From Hedera helix (taxonomy: Eukaryota; Streptophyta; Magnoliopsida; Apiales; Araliaceae): DNA of 64,000 nucleotides. The position numbers and the translations under genes are program-made. The notes beneath the pieces were generated by a model that worked only from the letters and a program-made list of their open reading frames with translations, searched no databases and had not been told where the DNA came from. Position 1 is the stretch's first letter. Each line of letters opens with the position of its first letter. This document shows positions 1 through 10,159 of the stretch, piece after piece. Location of the stretch: contig OX359264.1 in NCBI GenBank assembly GCA_947179155.2, forward strand, positions 2,352,001-2,416,000, in the 5' to 3' direction.

Positions 1-2
1 AT

Positions 3-899
3 GATGCTGATTCGAGAGACGGAGATAGATTATCAAAGCTTGCTGCTTTTCAGAAAAGGGCTCTGGAACATGCATTATCTTGTAAGTTTATGCCTATGCA
101 AAAGTTCATTTGCATGCTGCCTGCTCTTGCATTATTCTAGTCCAAATATGTGGAGGTTAGTTGCTTCTAATAAGTAGTTGTAACTTGCATGCTTTTAAAA
201 ATAAAAAAAGAAAAATTGTTTGAGTAGAGTTTCTGATCCCCCCCCTTGCGCGCGGCCGTGTTTAAGTGATTTTCTGCATTGCCCCATAATTTTGTTTTCA
301 TGTTTCAACTGATGTGTTGAATTTTTAGCTTACTTTGTCTAGAGCTTCCCACACTACACAGTGGGCACCCCTCCCTTTCTGTCCATCACTATTCTTCCAC
401 CATTAACCTCCAGCTGTGCCTTTCGCTTTTATTATACTTCTTTGGTAACAGTGTAGTGGAGCAATCATGTAAGATGATGAAAAGCCGGTTTCACCATTCA
501 TCACATTCCCAATACAATATCAGCCAGAAACTGGTTCCAGATTGTTAAAAGATTTGAACAACTTTAGAATTGTGTGATCTTATCCCCTGTGAAGCTGTCC
601 TGGAAATGAATTTCACTAACCACGCCCAGCCCACTTTTCAAGTTTCATGTTGTCTGCTATATAAATGGATGATAAATTTTTTAGTATATGAAAATAAGTT
701 TGTATTACTAGATTGACATTTTCACTCCAAACACTATTTTGAACATCTTTGTGATGTCCGTACATTGTTCTAGTAAACCCCATTATGAATAACTTTTCCT
801 TGACATCTGTTTTTGTCCTCCTAATTTTCAGCTGAACGTTTGCTTCGGACTGATCCGGCCGAGGACAAGGAAGGTTTCTTCATAGCTCTGGAACACTGA
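3..899 (+). pseudogene. 3' end of an NSUN5-like rRNA (cytosine-C5) methyltransferase gene, apparently missing the catalytic segment
   Basis: Two coding pieces can be joined: 3-81 (ending RALEHALS) and 832-899 (ERLLRTDPAEDKEGFFIALEH, stop TGA at 897-899), with GTAAGT at 82 and TTTTCAG before 832. Both resemble the C-terminal part of NSUN5/Rcm1-type RNA m5C methyltransferases, which modify large-subunit rRNA in the nucleolus. In that family the two pieces are separated by roughly 55-60 residues that include the YSTCS motif with the nucleophilic Cys. I find no coding trace of that motif in 82-831, and the usual F-x-R/K ending after FFIAL is replaced by EH. This suggests a decayed or truncated copy, or an alternative 3' end; the upstream part lies outside the window. 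The family call is from memory of conserved motifs and is moderately sure. Confidence 0.6.
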
Positions 900-1479
900 T
901 CAGTCAAAAGCGCCTATAAGCAAATACCATTAGCAATTTTGGATTATAAAAGATTCTGAGCTCCACCAATTGTGATTGCAAATCAAGGACACAACAGATG
1001 GTAAATTTATTCCCTTGCATCCTAAATTGGCTCAAAGCCAGTTATAGCTCTACAAGAAATTCCCATTTGTTCGTGTCCAAATCTTGTATCAAATTCCCTA
1101 AAATATATCAAATTCCCATTTCTATATGCTCTTTTCCCATATCGTCCTACTCTCCCCTTTCATTCAGAGTTGTATCCAGTTTGAATCATTAGAATTGTTT
1201 TGTTGTGAAAGATGATACAAAACTTATACACACATAATTCATATATCATATTCAAAATTTATAAACATATAATTCATATATCATATTCATTTGCAAGCTA
1301 ATTTTTTTCATAGTAGAACCATAACTTCCTCACTTACAAGACCCCGTTAATCTCAAATCACAAAACCTTCAATGGAAATAGAAAATTAAACCCACACTCA
1401 TCGACTCTCACCATTATTAACACGGCACAACAAATTGAAATAAAAAAAAGAGAGTTAAATCTCTCCTCTGACCACACAA
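900..1479. other. Intergenic, no gene seen
   Basis: AT-rich sequence between the NSUN5-like 3' end and the first sHSP gene, which is convergent with it; it presumably holds both 3' UTRs. About 1215-1290 a motif of roughly 40 bp (ATAATTCATATATCATATTC) is repeated twice in tandem. No convincing coding signal was seen. Confidence 0.5.
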
Positions 1480-1956
1480 TTAACCAACCTTGACTTCAAT
1501 GGTTTTGGGCTTCTTCGGCTCCGGCGGAGGCAATTTCTCCACCGTCACAGTCAACACGCCGTCCTGACAAAAGGCGGAAATGGCATCGGTATTCGCGTTC
1601 TCCGGCAGTGCAAACTTCCTCATAAACTTTCCGATCCTCCTCTCCATCCTCACGAACTTCACCCCTTCCTTCTCTTCCTCCGGCTTTCTCTCTCCACTAA
1701 TCACCAGCACATTGTCTTCCTCTACCTGAACCTTAATATCCCCCGATTTCAGCCCCGGCATATCGATGATGAAGGCGTAGGAGTTGGGGTATTCCTTCAC
1801 GTCCGCAGGTGTCGCCGCCATGGCCCTGGCGTCGCGGACGTAGGAGCGGCTGGGGTGGTTCGCCGCGGACTTGTCGTCGGCGGCTGTTGAGTCGTCGAGA
1901 ATGTGGTGGATGGTTTGGAAGAGTGGGGTGTCGAATCCCATTAGCCTGATGTCCAT
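1480..1956 (-). CDS. Cytosolic class II small heat-shock protein, 158 aa (17-18 kDa)
   Basis: An ATP-independent holdase that binds unfolding proteins in the cytosol and passes them to Hsp70/Hsp100. The single-exon ORF begins with ATG at 1956. The N-terminal arm starts MDIRLMGFD. The alpha-crystallin domain covers about residues 47-140 (the EYPNSYAFIIDMPGLK strand near 55-70, GVLTVTV at 133-139). The C-terminal IEV at 153-155 is the I-x-V/I type tail motif that docks between dimers. The MD-R--G(F/L)D start, the PPPEPKKPKTIEVKV end and the lack of a transit or signal peptide are class II features. Length is normal. A TATA box and a heat-shock element lie upstream at 2076-2116, so heat induction by HSFs is expected. 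A second class II gene lies 3 kb away in the same orientation; the two are clearly diverged. Confidence 0.95.
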   Translation of the reverse strand: MDIRLMGFDTPLFQTIHHILDDSTAADDKSAANHPSRSYVRDARAMAATPADVKEYPNSYAFIIDMPGLKSGDIKVQVEEDNVLVISGERKPEEEKEGVKFVRMERRIGKFMRKFALPENANTDAISAFCQDGVLTVTVEKLPPPEPKKPKTIEVKVG

Positions 1957-2075
1957 TTTTCTCTTTTGTTGGCGAATTTTTGGAATTGAGTGTTAGAAAT
2001 TTGGATATGGGTGATTTTGATTTGAGCTTTTTTGAATGATTTTTTTCAGTGAGATGCTGGATTATGGAGGAGGCA

Positions 2076-2082
2076 ATTTATA
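2076..2082 (-). promoter_or_regulatory. TATA box of the first sHSP gene
   Basis: TATAAAT on the minus strand, about 120 bp upstream of the ATG at 1956 and about 22 bp downstream of the heat-shock element. This spacing is usual for plant sHSP promoters. Confidence 0.65.
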
Positions 2083-2103
2083 GAAGATGAATGGGAGGAA
2101 CCG

Positions 2104-2116
2104 GAAGTTTCTGGAG
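2104..2116 (-). promoter_or_regulatory. Heat-shock element, three alternating nGAAn units
   Basis: On the plus strand the sequence reads GAAgtTTCtgGAg: two perfect and one near-perfect unit in alternating orientation with 2-bp gaps, the binding pattern of trimeric HSFs. Weaker GAA/TTC units follow at 2140-2147 and near 2172. It sits immediately upstream of the TATA box of the class II sHSP gene. Confidence 0.7.
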
Positions 2117-2474
2117 AGGGAGGAGAGAAAAAGCTTATAGAAATTCCCGTGCTCTCTCGAACATGCTGGAATATGCAATATTGTCACCTCATATTTATTA
2201 ATTACCCTATGTAATAAATTAAAACTGAATTACATATTTATTCCTCTAAATTGTTATCTAACTTTAAAATAGTCTTTTAATTGAGAAGGGACAATTTCGT
2301 CCTCTAAATTAGTATTTTGATTTATTTTTGTTCATTGAACTTATTTTTTTTCCCTTTTAAGTTTGAATCATTTGTGATGCACATATTTTTTTAATAAGGT
2401 TATATTTTCAAATGGCGTGACTATATATATAATTGCTTTGACAACGTCATTTTATCTCGACAATATTAATAGCC

Positions 2475-2760
2475 CTAAATTAATACCAACCATTTACATT
2501 TATCAATAATAAACTCTTCAGATGAAACACCATCGTTATCTATTGCGGAAAAACCAGGAATTTTCCAAGTGAAAATAATGTAATCGGGGTTTTTAATCAT
2601 GGTAATACATTCGCCATTGCCATTAGATTTAACTGCAAAAGCCTCGACCCCCGAATATACACGAGTCATCCACAAGAAATCCATTAGTGGAACATTGAAT
2701 GTATGTAGGGATATCAATTTGTCACAACTCCACTGTCTTTGCCTGACAATAAAAATAGAA
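2475..2760 (-). pseudogene. MATH (TRAF-homology) domain gene fragment, frameshifted
   Basis: On the minus strand a pyrimidine-rich stretch ending TTGTCAG at about 2741 looks like a 3' splice site. It is followed by WSCDKLISLHTFN, then, after a shift of frame, NGFLVDDSCIFG, then, after a second shift, VEAFAVKSNG. Next comes the start of a second MATH repeat: FTWKIPGFS, SEEFI and KCKWLVLI, with a stop where the family normally continues into YPKGN. The order matches plant tandem-MATH proteins. The two shifts (one base lost near 2685, one extra G in the GGGGG run near 2650) compensate each other. No intact remainder was found around it. I read it as a relict; a rapidly evolving functional gene is excluded by the truncation. 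Confidence 0.7.
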
Positions 2761-2809
2761 AAATAAAAGCATACGATATATTCAAGTTTGCTAATTTGTT
2801 TTGTCATGT

Positions 2810-4094
2810 TTATTTGATGTATTTTTTAGATATCTCATACGTTATACAATAATTCACATACTAAATAATATTTTATAATAACTAGAAGAATCTAGATGCT
2901 AAATAAATTAGTAAAATTTAAGATTGGGTTACCAATAAATACTCAAATTTAATTACATCTTACATTTGGCTTACAGAGGGCGTTGTAGAAGTATGAGCCA
3001 ATCCCTAGGCCCAATTATATTTTGCGCTCAACTTTCAGAAGAATTTATTTACAATATAATGTGTCATAGGTTCATACTACCTTGCTTTAGAAATGGGAGT
3101 CCTATTTTATTTGCATTATTATGATTTGTCTCAAACAGCACACATTTTTCCCATCAATAAATATATGAACGAAGAAAACCTTAGTATGCATTAAAAAAGC
3201 ATAAACAAGTCAAATGCAGGATGAACTCTGTTTTGAGAGGTAGGAATTAAAAAAGAAAGAGGTAAGCTACCTTGGATGGTTAAGTAATTATCTTTGTTGT
3301 GGTCATACACAAGCATTTTGAAGGTTACATAAACCTCCAATCAAGAGGAAGAGATTCTGGCTCAGTTATGGCTAGGTAAAGAGATATGTGATCCTTCCCA
3401 CTTCCTTTTCCGTTTCCATTTTGGGTAAAGATTTAATTTCCTGCAACAAAAACAATTAAGCAAAGAGAATATTATATATATAAAACAGGCCGAAACAGAT
3501 CGTTACCTTAGTTCTTAACCAACTTTTTTAGGGTGTACTAAGATTTTATTGTAAAGTAAGTGTCATACAAAAATATAAGGATTGACTCATAATTTTACAG
3601 ATACAACAGAGTAGTCGAAAATGTTTAATTGGGCATCATGTGTTTTGGGATGTGTATCAATTTTTGTCTAATTTATGTGTGATTATTTGCTATATTCAGT
3701 CTTAAATTTTAAGAGATAGGTATACCACTTGATACAACGATATGTGTCTTCCTTTTTCATTATATATAAACACACACAAAGGATATCGAGAGTTAATACA
3801 TAACAAACAATGTATAAGAATTTATTTATGACCGTCACATTTTACATATTTAATCATAAAATTTGACGAACAAAATGTAAGAAAACAACTCGTGTAGACT
3901 TGCCTACCGCAACACAGTCTTATGGCAGGGTAGTGATATTTTTCTTTTTTTAGTTATGCTCTAGAATCTCTAAGTAAATAGTGTAGATATAATAGCTAAA
4001 AATATGCCCGTAAGCACAATTTACTATTTTTCAGCTCCCATGTATGTATGTAATTACTTGTTGAGTAATTAAAGAATAAAAAAAATACATGAAC

Positions 4095-4127
<33 letters not shown>

Positions 4128-4640
4128 ACTGTAATAATGATTCCTACCATTTATACCCACCCGCACGCAACGAACGTGATGTGGTGATTCATATTTTTCA
4201 ATCTCTAAGGAGAACGATTCTACTTTCATCATGTAGTGAGCCGGTGGGGCATCTCGTAGATATCTTACAACTCTTGTGCGGCATTATTAATTGAACACCA
4301 AATTTGGTCACATTTATTTTTTTGGTTGAAAAAGGTAAAATTTTATATCCTTCCAACGTGTTACAACAAAAAGGTAAGTATAATTAATCTCGGGAACATG
4401 CCCTAACCAAAATAATGAATGAAATTCGATTAATATGAAATTAACTTTATGATAAATTGGACAATAAACCAATACACTGTTGACATACAGCCCGGGAGTG
4501 CTCTCTCTCTCTGCGTGTTAATCTAAATTTATTAATTGATTTTCTTTTATTATCCTTGGTACCAAATAACTCCAAATTTCCCAACTCTTACCAATACATA
4601 GTACAAAACATGAGTACTATTAGATGTAATTAATAATATC
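2810..4640. other. Intergenic, no gene seen
   Basis: AT-rich sequence between the MATH relict and the second sHSP gene. The only clear structure is an (AAAT)n microsatellite at about 4098-4127 and a (CT)n run near 4501-4512. No coding exon, LTR or terminal inverted repeat pair was recognised. Confidence 0.4.
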
Positions 4641-4821
4641 ACTTGATCATATTCGATTTTACATGCAGTCTACCCAAACTGCCCTAAACACCATATTACA
4701 TATATAGAAAACCAGAGCAAATGCATGCATAATTATATAGAAACTTACCATATTACAACATACCACATGCAACATAATATTAATATATAGATATAACCAC
4801 AAAAGAAGCTCCTGCTTAATT

Positions 4822-5340
4822 TCACTGCTCTTGGGTCTGAACCCCTTCTCCTTCTCCTTGACCTTGAATTCTAGCTGGTGAAGCAACCCTAACTTCAATT
4901 GTCTTCGGCTTCTTGGGGTCCGGCGGCGGCTGCTTCTCGACGGTAACGGTGAGAACTCCGTCCTGATAAACGGCAGAAATCGCGTCCAGATTCGCGTCAT
5001 CAAATAACGCGAACTTCTTCAAGAACTTGCCAAGCCTCCTCTCCATCCTCAAATACTTAACTCCCTCTTTCTCTCTCCTCCTCTCTCCACTCACCATCAA
5101 AACATTCCCGTCCTCTATTTGAACCTTGATCTGGTCCGCCTTTAGACCCGGCATGTCCACCGCGAACTGATAGGTGTTCGGGTACTCGATAATATCCACC
5201 GGTGTGGCCCGCATCGCCTTGTTGTCGCGCACGTAGGTGCGTGACGGAGCGTGAGGCTTGCCGGCTTCCTCCGGCAAGTCTAGCATGTCGTGGATTGCCA
5301 GCAGCATGGATTCATCCAAACCCAAATGCCTCAAATCCAT
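4822..5340 (-). CDS. Cytosolic class II small heat-shock protein with a C-terminal extension, 172 aa
   Basis: A chaperone holdase of the same class as the 1480-1956 gene, with ATG at 5340 and no intron. The N-arm starts MDLRHLGLDE. The alpha-crystallin domain covers about residues 45-137 (EYPNTYQFAVDMPGLK at 52-67, GVLTVTV at 128-134), and the C-terminal IEV is at 148-150. Class II proteins normally end a few residues after this motif. Here about 20 more residues follow (153-172, rich in G, Q and E), which may be a read-on through a lost stop codon. The promoter has a TATA box at 5413-5420 and ACGT-core boxes at 5457-5464 and 5581-5588. In the roughly 180 bp above the TATA box I find no alternating GAA/TTC heat-shock element. 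Stress-hormone or seed-type (bZIP/ABA) control is therefore more likely than classic HSF control, as an inference. Confidence 0.93.
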   Translation of the reverse strand: MDLRHLGLDESMLLAIHDMLDLPEEAGKPHAPSRTYVRDNKAMRATPVDIIEYPNTYQFAVDMPGLKADQIKVQIEDGNVLMVSGERRREKEGVKYLRMERRLGKFLKKFALFDDANLDAISAVYQDGVLTVTVEKQPPPDPKKPKTIEVRVASPARIQGQGEGEGVQTQEQ

Positions 5341-5412
5341 TTTTTCCTCTTTTTTTTGGGGTAGTGCTGTCAGCTGAAAATAAATGGTATATATGTTTGC
5401 ATGTTTTGCACG

Positions 5413-5420
5413 TATATATA
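5413..5420 (-). promoter_or_regulatory. TATA box of the second sHSP gene
   Basis: TATATATA, 73-80 bp upstream of the ATG at 5340 on the minus strand. The next control-like box upstream is the G-box at 5457-5464. Confidence 0.6.
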
Positions 5421-5456
5421 GTGGTTTAAGCGGTGCTATTTTATCATTTGAGTTTT

Positions 5457-5464
5457 ACACGTGT
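5457..5464. promoter_or_regulatory. Palindromic G-box/ABRE ACACGTGT
   Basis: Perfect 8-bp palindrome with the CACGTG core, 37 bp upstream of the TATA box of the second sHSP gene. Such boxes bind bZIP (ABF/ABI5) and bHLH factors. Role inferred from position. Confidence 0.5.
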
Positions 5465-5580
5465 AGGATAGCTAGGATGTTTGTGTCCACGAAGGCTTGT
5501 GAGCAATGCATGTTATACATTTGGTGAGTACTTTTGTTGTGGATAGTCCACGTAGTTAGACGTTTGTTTGACCCATGTTG

Positions 5581-5588
5581 CCACGTGG
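5581..5588. promoter_or_regulatory. G-box CCACGTGG
   Basis: Second CACGTG palindrome upstream of the sHSP gene, with a further ACGT core (TCCACGTAG) near 5547. It lies at the start of a tandemly duplicated unit, so an identical box recurs at 6212-6219. Confidence 0.45.
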
Positions 5589-6383
5589 TTATGCTTACGG
5601 AAGGAAGAAAAGAAAATTATAGTAAATAGATAATTTTTATGAAAATTTTTAGATTTATCCACAAATTTTACTCGGGATACTTATTTATAAAAAAAAAAAA
5701 TAAAAAAATATGGCACCATTTTTAATTATTAAGATGAATATCGCGAGTCTATATTCTTTTATTTTACCAATTTAAATTTTTCTTTGACTTTAAAGTTTTA
5801 CCTCTCTCTCTTTATATATATATATATATATTAAAAGTTGTCAGTGTTTTATTTAAAAATAATTTCAATGAAATAATATAAAATGTTACATAAAGTTAAA
5901 ACTACTCCTTCCCATTAATTCTAAAATATAATCTCAAGTTTTACATGTTTAATTTAATTTAAATTTTTTTTAATTTTAAAGTAATATTATCTATTCAATT
6001 TTTTAAAAATAATAAAATATTATAATTGATAAAAATCAAGAATATTCATCTAGAAACCATAAGAAATTTTTTAATGTAATATTTTTTGGGACTAAAACAA
6101 CTTAACTCATAGTTAAATAGATGATATTTATAATATTTGTCGACAATTTTGATTTGATATATTAAAATTCCCATAACTCATTTAAGATGTAAAATGCTAA
6201 TATCCATGTTGCCACGTGGTTATGCTTACGGAAGGAAGAAAAGAAAATTATAGTAAAGAGATAATTTTTATGAAATTTTTTAAATTTATCCACAAATTTT
6301 ACTCGGGATAATTATTTGTACAAAAAAAATAAAAAAGTATGGCACAATTTTTAATTATTAAGATGAATATAGCGGGGCTATAT

Positions 6384-6900
6384 TGTAACACCCCAGTCTC
6401 ACATCAGTTAATGTACATTCAGTCATGACCTTCTGGGTGAGTCTGTGGTAGGTTAAGATGACCCAAGAAGATATTATTGAGACAGTTCATTGGGTCTTAT
6501 TCTGCTGTGATTTGATTCGGACTCGGAATTTGACCCGGGTCGAGCTTTCGAGAGTCGGCTCTGATACCATAAATAACGACCCGGGTCAAATCCCGAGTTC
6601 GAAGCTCATTGGGCCTTATTCTGCTGTGATTTGATTCGGACTCGGGATTTGGCCCGGGTCGAGCTTTCGAGAGTCGGCTCTGATACCATAAATAACGACC
6701 CGGGTCAAATCCCGAGTTCGAATCAAATCACAGCATAATAAGACCCAATGAGCTGTCTCAACAATATCTTCTTGGGTCATCTTAGCCCACCACAGGCTCA
6801 CCCAAAAGGTCATGACTGAAGGTATTAATGATAACAACTTGGGTACTTATAAACACATCCAAATATCCCACATTAACTGATGTGGGACTGGGGTGTTACA
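6384..6900. mobile_element. 517-bp foldback element built from inverted TRIM/LTR-like arms
   Basis: Ends are TGTAACACCCCAGTCTCACA and the inverted TGTGGGACTGGGGTGTTACA. TSD is TATAT (6379-6383 and 6901-6905), confirmed by the empty site in the neighbouring duplicate. Both arms run inward as inverted copies for well over 100 bp; the right arm has about 50 bp more. The segment containing GGCTCTGATACCA, the reverse complement of an initiator-Met tRNA primer binding site, occurs twice (about 6556 and 6677). Copies of the palindrome GACCCGGGTC mark the joints. The TG...CA ends, 5-bp TSD and PBS-like motif point to an origin from a TRIM-type retroelement, while the inverted arrangement is that of a foldback element. 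There is no coding capacity; the open frame on the minus strand is a by-product. Confidence 0.75.
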
Positions 6901-7021
6901 TATATTCTTTTATTTTTTCTATAGATAAATTTTATAGATAAGATTTGTAGATAAATATAAAAGCACTCCATTTTTATACCAATTTAAATTTTTCTTTGAC
7001 TTTAAAGTTTTACCTCTCTCT

Positions 7022-7072
<51 letters not shown>

Positions 7073-7439
7073 GTTGTCAGTGTTTTATTTAAAAATAATT
7101 TCAATGAAATAATATAAAAGGTTACATAAAGTTAAAACTACTCCCTCCCATTAATTCTAAAATATAATCTCAAGTTTTACATGTTTAATTTAATTTAAAA
7201 AAATTTAAATTTTAAATTAATATTATCTATTCATTTTTTAAAAATAATAAAATATTATAATTGATAAAAATCAAGAATATTCATCTAGAAACCATAAGAA
7301 AATTTTTAATGTAATATTTTTTGGGACTAAAACAACTTAACTCATAGTTAAATAGATGATATTTATAATATTTGTCGACAATTTTAATTTGATATATTAA
7401 AATTCCCATAACTCATTTAAGATGTAAAATGCTAGTATC

Positions 7440-7756
7440 AACCAAAACAAAATCTTACTCCAACTCAACAACTGCTTGAGTTGCCTCTTCATCTTTTATT
7501 TTAAATGTAACTATTGTATAAATATCTAATATTTGAAAATTACATTTAATATAAATACATATTCCTTTATTATTGTTATTAAGCCATATGTTTAATACAT
7601 AACTCGTAATCTATTAATATTTTTTTAAATAAATGCTAAAATTTTCATTTCACCATAAGAAAACACGAAAAGAAAAAACAACCGAGGCAATTAACCGACG
7701 AAAATCATGCTTCTCAAGATGCGGACAGAAGTTCGTAACAATTGTGATAATCCTCA

Positions 7757-7796
<40 letters not shown>

Positions 7797-8610
7797 AAAT
7801 ATTTTAACAGTATTAATAAACAAATCACTAGTGCACAAAGTTACGGAATGAAAATCTTATACTAGAATGATGTTCATATTCTAATTTCAAACATAGACTA
7901 AATTATTTGGTATATATGAAATGGAGGGAAAAAGGAATGAATTAATTTTCTTGCAAAACCTCTCTATTTATAAAATTTTAAAAACAGTAATTCCCAGAAT
8001 ATGATGGATGGAATTAAAATTCGAGTGGGAGTTGTTAGTGTACATATCTAGTCACATATTGAATATTTTTAGAAAATATGTTTATTATATAATAATTTAG
8101 GTCAACTCTTTTTATTATCAATTAGTGTTGAGTTAAAAAGTTTGATATCTTTATATATTAGATCCAACTATTTCATAAATCTAACTGGAGAAATTATCAT
8201 TTTAAAGATATTGAACTGTTAATTAACTCTATTAAATGATTTTTTTTTCTTCTTTCTTATTTGTATAATGAAGTACGCAACATATAGATCGCTCTAAAAG
8301 ATAGCAAGCAGTAAGGATCAATCTTTTTGTACAAGAGACGGAAATTCGAAATTGAAGTTCTAGTCTCTAAATTAAGGAGAAGTCTACATATACAATATTT
8401 AAATATAAAATTAAACACTATATCCATCTTAATCATAAAAAAATAGAGAATGACACTGATTTTATAATCATACCTCACTTTTTAATGGTTACAATGGATG
8501 TAGTGTTTGAATATTGTGTATTTATATTTATTCTTAAATTAATGGTCATGTTGAGTTTGTTGTGGATTCTAGTGTTAACGATATTTATGATAGAAATCAA
8601 TATAAAAATT
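7440..8610. other. Intergenic, no gene seen
   Basis: Very AT-rich sequence with a (TA)n microsatellite at about 7759-7791. Short open frames near 8257-8772 have no recognisable similarity, unusual amino acid composition and no supporting signals. Confidence 0.4.
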
Positions 8611-9897
8611 GAGGTTAGATACATCTTGGCAAGCAGAGCTGATCGATCGAGTATTAATGAAGGAAAGGAAAAACGAGGGTTCCAAATTTTATTCATGAAG
8701 AGTTATGATCGACATATGTTGCTAGGGCTTGTTACATCTCCGCAAGATAGGACATTTTATAAGATAAATTGAAATACATACCTTTTAGGTTGTGTATATA
8801 TGATAGATTGACAATTTTGTCGATATCGCGAGAGTATATCGTACCTCGACAATTTTTTTTTATTTTAAAATATATCAAATTGTCGTGAAAGCCCGCTACA
8901 CTTTATTAAATATATATTAAAACATTTATGTTAAATTTTTACTAAAGATAATGAAATTATTTGCGAGATTAATTGCTAAATGGAATCCTAAACTAGCTAC
9001 TACTTAATTGAGGTTTGATGCATCTTGGCAAGCAGATCCGATCGAGCATTAATGAAGGAAAGAAAAAATAAGGTTTTATTGAAGAAAGAGTTATGATATA
9101 TGTTGCTAGGGTTTGTTACGGCTCTATAAGAAAGGACATTTTATAAGATAAATTCAAATACATACTTTTTAGGTTGTGTATATATGACAAATTGACAATT
9201 TTTTGTCGATATCATATCGAAATAACACCTTTGTTTTTAGTAAAAAAAATGTATCAAATTAATTATCATGAGAGTGTATTATACCCCGACAAATTATTTT
9301 TTTGTAAAAAATGTATCAAATTATCGTGAGTGCCCGCTATACTTTATTAAATATATATTAAAACATTTGTGTTAAATTTTTATTAAAGGTAATGAAATTA
9401 TCTGCGAGATTGCTAAATGTAACCCAAACTAGGTACTACTTAATTGAGGTTAGATACATCTTGGCAAGCACAGTCGATCGAGTATTAATGAAGGAAAGGA
9501 AAAATGAGAGTTTCAAATCTTTATTGAAGAAAGAGTTATGATATATGTTGCTAAGGTTAATTTGTCACAACTTTACAAGAAAGAAGGACATTTTATAAGA
9601 TAAATTTAAATAAATACTTTTTAGGTTATGTAAATATGACAAATTGACAATTTTTTGTCGATATCATACAAAAAAAAAACACATTTGTTTTTAGTAAAGA
9701 AATGTATCAAATTATCGCGAGAATGTATTGTCCTTGACAAATTTGTTATTTGTAAAAAATGTATCAAATTATCGTGAAAGTCTGTTATACTTTATTAAAT
9801 TTATATTAAAATATTTACATTAAATTTTCACTAAAGATAATAAAAGTATCTGTGAGATTGCTGAATGGAATCCTACACTAGCTACTACTTAATTGTG
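8611..9897. repeat. Three diverged tandem copies of a unit of about 400-450 bp
   Basis: Each unit starts with GAGGTTAGATACATCTTGGC or a variant (8611, 9010, 9446). Each contains GTATTAATGAAGGAAAG, TATGTTGCTAGGG, GACATTTTATAAGATAAATT and a CTTTATTAAATATATATTAA block, and ends with CTACTACTTAATT. Units are about 399, 436 and 450 bp and differ by substitutions and small indels, so the triplication is not recent. No protein is encoded and no terminal repeat or TSD was found. Confidence 0.8.
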
Positions 9898-10154
9898 AGA
9901 TATGAAAATTAAGAGATCAAATTTGAATGTGAAGTAATAAATACTTCGTCATCCAATAATTACTATTCTTTCTCATAATTGAATTAGCATGTACACAACA
10001 CAAGGTCTTATTCTAAAATTATAATATTATTAATTAATTTTTTGTTATTTTTTCATAAAAATATTATTAAATTAAGTAATTAATTTTTTATTTTTTATTT
10101 AATAATTAAATCATATGGTTACACCTCATGCAAAATACATGGTCTTAATTTAGA

Positions 10155-10159
10155 GTTAG
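10155..10159. repeat. Target-site duplication GTTAG, left
   Basis: GTTAG directly precedes the 5' LTR at 10160 and recurs at 20881-20885 directly after the 3' LTR. This shows a single undisturbed insertion. Confidence 0.9.

Larger units (their letters stand above)
5572..7438. repeat. Tandem duplication of about 630 bp, second copy interrupted
   Basis: Copy 1 (about 5572-6203) and copy 2 (about 6204-7438) start with the same CCATGTTGCCACGTGG stretch and end with the same TAAGATGTAAAATGCTA stretch, with high identity between. Copy 2 is longer because it holds a 517-bp foldback element (6384-6900). It also has about 60 bp (roughly 6916-6976) absent from copy 1 and a longer (TA)n tract (7025-7067). 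The uninterrupted copy shows the pre-insertion sequence CTATATTC, which confirms the target site. No coding content. Confidence 0.85.

Noticed and set aside
998..1192. 64-aa open frame after the NSUN5-like end
   Set aside because: Low-complexity composition and position in a probable 3' UTR; no signal supporting translation.
2475..5340. Possible functional link of MATH and sHSP genes, as in the RTM resistance genes of Arabidopsis (RTM3 has MATH, RTM2 is sHSP-like)
   Set aside because: The MATH copy is truncated and frameshifted, and the sHSPs are ordinary class II proteins rather than RTM2-like; neighbourhood alone is not evidence.
6616..6837. 73-aa open frame on the minus strand in the foldback element
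   Set aside because: Explained by one arm of the inverted repeat and not preserved in the other arm.
8485..8772. 95-aa open frame on the plus strand
   Set aside because: It overlaps the first unit of the 8.6-9.9 kb triplication, is not conserved in the other two units and resembles no family.
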